Source of the DNA: Ornithinibacillus halotolerans
GTDB lineage: Bacteria; Bacillota; Bacilli; Bacillales; Amphibacillaceae
Length of the DNA stretch: 64,000 nucleotides
Direction of reading: 5' to 3'
Assembly (NCBI RefSeq): GCF_014637405.1
Contig: NZ_BMEY01000008.1
Location: 62,001 to 126,000, forward strand
Positions 61,168-64,000 of this stretch are shown here, in pieces. The position numbers and the translations under genes are program-made. How positions within the stretch are numbered: position 1 is the stretch's first letter; the number at the start of each line of letters is the position of its first letter. Under the pieces are notes generated by a model. That model was not told the origin of the DNA. It saw only the letters and a program-made list of their open reading frames with translations, and did not search any database.

Positions 61168-63363
61168 TCAACCTAATATCCGTTTAATTAAATTTTTCCA
61201 CAAATTAGAAACTTCTTCATTAAGCAGATTAGAAGGATCTCTTTGATAAATAAGCTTTTCATAGTGGCTAGTTAATTCGCCCATTTCTGTCGTACCATAC
61301 CAATCATCAATTCGTAACGCATATTCTCTTAATGTCTGGTCTGGTTCTTTATGAAAGCCTTCTTTACTCAGTAATTTTAAAATATAATGATAGGCATCTT
61401 GGTATGCTTGAGCATCATTGTGCTTCAATAGTTTCTTTTGCATAAAGTACGTACGTATTTCATATCTCTTCCAAAATAGGATTGAAGCTATCAGAACTAT
61501 TATTACTAATAAAATGCCACCATGAATAAGTGTGAAACTAAACTTAGTTTCATCCCCTGTAGAAGGACTAAACACATCTTCCACTTGTTTATCTTGTTCA
61601 CCACGTATCTCGTCTTGCTCAGGAACTTCCGGTGCTACATCTGGTGCGTCAAGGAAGTCATCCTCAGTTGACGTTTCTACAGCATAATTAGTTGGTGCAT
61701 TGAAACCTTGAGTTGGTTCAAATGGCACCCAGCCAACATCTTCAAAATATACCTCTACCCAAGAATGTGCATTGGCATTTGTTACTTCGTATACATCATA
61801 TTCTCCATCATTAATATTACTTTCTATTATATCTCCACTTGTAAATCCTTTTACCCATCTAGCAGGTATATCTAAAGTACGTAGCATTACAACCATGGAA
61901 GTGGAGAAGTTATCACAATAACCTGCTTTCGTATCAAATAAAAATTGATCAACATAATCCTCTTCCTCACCTGGAACAGCTACATCACTTATTTGATAGA
62001 CAAATCCATTCCTGGAAAAGTAACTTTCTATAGCACGAACTTTATCAAATTGGTTGGTGTACCCAGAGGTAATTTCCTCCGCTAAATCATAGACCCTTTC
62101 TGGTAATGTTGCAGGTAGTCTAGTGTACATAGTTACAAACTCTTCATTACTTGATGGACCACTTTCCCGCATCATCTCACGGGAATAGGTTGGACTATCA
62201 TAGATCATTCTATAGTTCGTTAAATAAACATCTTTATTGTCAACTTCTGTTTTTATTTCACCATTTAAGTTATCTAACTTTAATTCGATATTATCGCTTG
62301 GCAATTGAACTTGTCTAACACCATATGGATAGATTAATTTTGGAATTCTTGCTTTATCATCGAATTCCAATGTAACATCATGTCGTTCTGTTTCTATTAC
62401 AGGATGAAATGTTTCAAATTCAATATTATTAGCATCCTGTTCCACAAATTGTTGTTTCTCAGAATTAATCCACCCTTTACCAGTATAGAAATCCTTAGAT
62501 TCTATCCGAAAATAATTCTTTTCTTTCATATACGCTTTAAAAACAGGGGTATAATCCTGAACAAAGGAGCCACCTAATCGTTCATCATTTTCACCGTACC
62601 CTACTTTCTGTACTTTTCCATTTCCAAAACCATTACCGTTTACAGCACTTTCAAGATATGGGACTGGATCTGGCCATTGTGGTTCTAATTTCGGTGCTGC
62701 ATATCCAACAACAGAAGAAAATAAAACAATACTAATGAGCGGCAGAATCCAAATTGGTCCGGTCTTCAACCGACTCACTTGAATATTTTCACGTTGCATT
62801 TCTTTCAGCACATTAGCAATACCTAATGACAAGAATACAATAACAAAGGTACGAAAAATGGCCCAATCTGCACTGTACACCGTAAAAGTATCTAGAAGTG
62901 TAATATAGACAAAGGTTAATATACTAAACACTAATACTCGTTTAACTTGTACAAACCAGTAATAGATTAAATAACTCATGAGCCAAATAATGACTAGAAA
63001 TAATAAAGTACGGAATAAATTAGATAAATCAAACCACTGTCTTGCTAGTATTGCTTTAATATTGAAGACAACATCAGATGTTAACTCACTGTACCACAGT
63101 TTACTTAACATGCTATGCTCAGAATAAATTCCATTTAGGATAAAAATAATTCCGAAACCTTTTAATAGGAAGGATAGCCACCATTTTACACGAAGTGCTG
63201 TAATGAAAAAGCAAAAAAACGTATAAATAATAAATATGCCAATGTATACCGTATCTGTTACTTGTTCAACAGGATATATCCATTCTAAAAACAATAAAAG
63301 ACCAGCTACATACAATATTGAGGTATAGATAAACGAACTATTTGTTTGGTTTAAGCGACTCAT
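61168..63363 (-). CDS. yebA: Membrane transglutaminase-like protein YebA
   Basis: A 731-residue protein with about six membrane helices in the first 220 residues and another near 620, and an external transglutaminase-like domain between. The catalytic triad is visible: Cys in TKAGYCDNFSTSMVVML (about 487), His in NANAHSWVEVYF (about 530), and Asp/Glu in VGWVPFEPTQGFN. A C-terminal DUF4129-type segment follows (HYILKLLSKEGFHKEPDQTL). In many bacteria this protein is encoded with a DUF58 protein and a MoxR ATPase, as here with yeaD; the trio's function is not well known. The start overlaps the yeaD stop (ATGA). Confidence 0.9.
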   Translation of the reverse strand: MSRLNQTNSSFIYTSILYVAGLLLFLEWIYPVEQVTDTVYIGIFIIYTFFCFFITALRVKWWLSFLLKGFGIIFILNGIYSEHSMLSKLWYSELTSDVVFNIKAILARQWFDLSNLFRTLLFLVIIWLMSYLIYYWFVQVKRVLVFSILTFVYITLLDTFTVYSADWAIFRTFVIVFLSLGIANVLKEMQRENIQVSRLKTGPIWILPLISIVLFSSVVGYAAPKLEPQWPDPVPYLESAVNGNGFGNGKVQKVGYGENDERLGGSFVQDYTPVFKAYMKEKNYFRIESKDFYTGKGWINSEKQQFVEQDANNIEFETFHPVIETERHDVTLEFDDKARIPKLIYPYGVRQVQLPSDNIELKLDNLNGEIKTEVDNKDVYLTNYRMIYDSPTYSREMMRESGPSSNEEFVTMYTRLPATLPERVYDLAEEITSGYTNQFDKVRAIESYFSRNGFVYQISDVAVPGEEEDYVDQFLFDTKAGYCDNFSTSMVVMLRTLDIPARWVKGFTSGDIIESNINDGEYDVYEVTNANAHSWVEVYFEDVGWVPFEPTQGFNAPTNYAVETSTEDDFLDAPDVAPEVPEQDEIRGEQDKQVEDVFSPSTGDETKFSFTLIHGGILLVIIVLIASILFWKRYEIRTYFMQKKLLKHNDAQAYQDAYHYILKLLSKEGFHKEPDQTLREYALRIDDWYGTTEMGELTSHYEKLIYQRDPSNLLNEEVSNLWKNLIKRILG

Positions 63364-64000
63364 AGCGTATTCACCTCAATCGGATCTGTGACTAATTCTT
63401 TTTCTGTTAGTATACTAATGCCCACCCCTTCATTACGTAGGCTATGGATGATTCGATATTCTTCAGCAGAAATACGATTTTCAGCTTGAATAAATAGAAT
63501 TAGCATCTTTTTCTCTCGTAATCTTACATGTTGTAAGGATTCTTTTAATTCATCGTCTAAATGGGTTGTGAGAATAACAACATAATAGCTATTATGAAGC
63601 TTTTTAGTTTCTTCTTTTAGTTTTCTTGAGAATATATAATTTTTGCTTGGTTGAACTTGTGTTAAGTGCTTTCTAATCCACTCCATTTTAGATGGATCAT
63701 GCTTAACAGGAAAGGAAACGGTGTCTTCCCCAATCGATAGAAACCCTACTTGTGAAGATTGCTTTCTAATTACTTCCATTAAAGAAATACTTAATTCAAC
63801 GGCCGCTTCATATGCAAGTAAATTTATTCCATTGTGATAGCAACTGTTTAAAATTACTAGAGTATCCGTGCTTTTTTCCTGTTCAAATTCTTTTGTCATA
63901 ACATCATTTTTCTTTGCGGTTTGCTTCCAGTCGATCCATGAAAACTTATCACCAGGCATATATTCTCGAACACCGGTTGCTACATTTGTATTCTTTAAGT
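63360..64000 (-). CDS. yeaD: DUF58 protein YeaD, 5' end beyond the window
   Basis: The C-terminal 213 or so residues of a DUF58 protein are present; the frame stays open to the window edge, with VATGVREYMPGDKFSWIDWK crossing the first Met that could otherwise be mistaken for a start. The REYxPGD-x-x-x-x-IDWKxTAK motif is the family signature, followed by a vWA-like fold (TLVILNSCYHNG). It is the partner of YebA and usually also of a MoxR ATPase (yeaC), expected just outside. The start and the N-terminal membrane helices are missing here. Confidence 0.9.
   Translation of the reverse strand, partial: LKNTNVATGVREYMPGDKFSWIDWKQTAKKNDVMTKEFEQEKSTDTLVILNSCYHNGINLLAYEAAVELSISLMEVIRKQSSQVGFLSIGEDTVSFPVKHDPSKMEWIRKHLTQVQPSKNYIFSRKLKEETKKLHNSYYVVILTTHLDDELKESLQHVRLREKKMLILFIQAENRISAEEYRIIHSLRNEGVGISILTEKELVTDPIEVNTL

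Overview
This window is AT-rich chromosomal DNA from a Gram-positive, low-GC member of the Bacillaceae. The closest feel is the moderately halophilic or soil group (Oceanobacillus, Ornithinibacillus, Virgibacillus and relatives), but the genus cannot be fixed from the sequence alone. The evidence is a minus-strand backbone that reads like the B. subtilis guaA-to-yefA region in reverse: yeaD-yebA-guaA-pbuG, yebE, yerA-yerB-yerC, pcrB-pcrA-ligA-camS(yerH), a putP/opuE-type symporter, gatC-gatA-gatB, dagK(yerQ) and rlmCD(yefA). Shine-Dalgarno sequences are strong (GGAGG-type), TTG starts are common and terminators are Rho-independent.

Region by region. 1-15.7 kb is accessory DNA: an acetyltransferase remnant, a TetR/GNAT/MBL/GNAT operon with a twin-palindrome operator, a divergent BceRS/BceAB peptide-antibiotic module, a membrane-protein gene broken by one nonsense codon, a TetR-controlled GAP-family protein, a methyltransferase, and an AbrB/hydrolase pair. 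Four copies of a composite, non-coding intergenic repeat lie here. 15.7-38.9 kb is core: rRNA methylation, lipid kinase, GatCAB amidotransferase, proline uptake and oxidation (putP with a tiny accessory protein, and rocA), ligA/pcrA/pcrB, and yerCBA. Set between rocA and putP is a receptor-peptide pair that looks like an NprR-type RRNPP quorum-sensing cassette with a 49-residue exported pro-peptide that was too short to be seen as an ordinary ORF. 39.6-42.9 kb holds yebE, a small heat-shock protein and a Bmr/BmrR-like drug-efflux pair. 42.9-55.4 kb is an acyl-CoA ligase / SDR / hydrolase / KAS III-like / Liv ABC-transporter cluster next to a 1084-residue BTAD (SARP/AfsR-like) regulator. 55.5-64 kb returns to core: msrA, an MFS protein, pbuG and guaA (each behind a guanine riboswitch), yebA, and yeaD running off the end.

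Two observations stand out. First, both promoters of the 43-52 kb cluster (livK and the acyl-CoA ligase) carry TGTAACT-type heptamers repeated at an 11-bp period, with exactly 9 bp between the proximal heptamer and a -10 box. This is the architecture known for Streptomyces SARP operators, and the adjacent BTAD protein is the obvious candidate to bind it. Second, four separate intergenic regions contain tandem arrays whose period is 51-52 bp although three different sequence families are involved. Each unit contains an inverted repeat, so the spacing rather than the sequence looks conserved. No tRNA, rRNA, CRISPR array, transposase or prophage gene was found.
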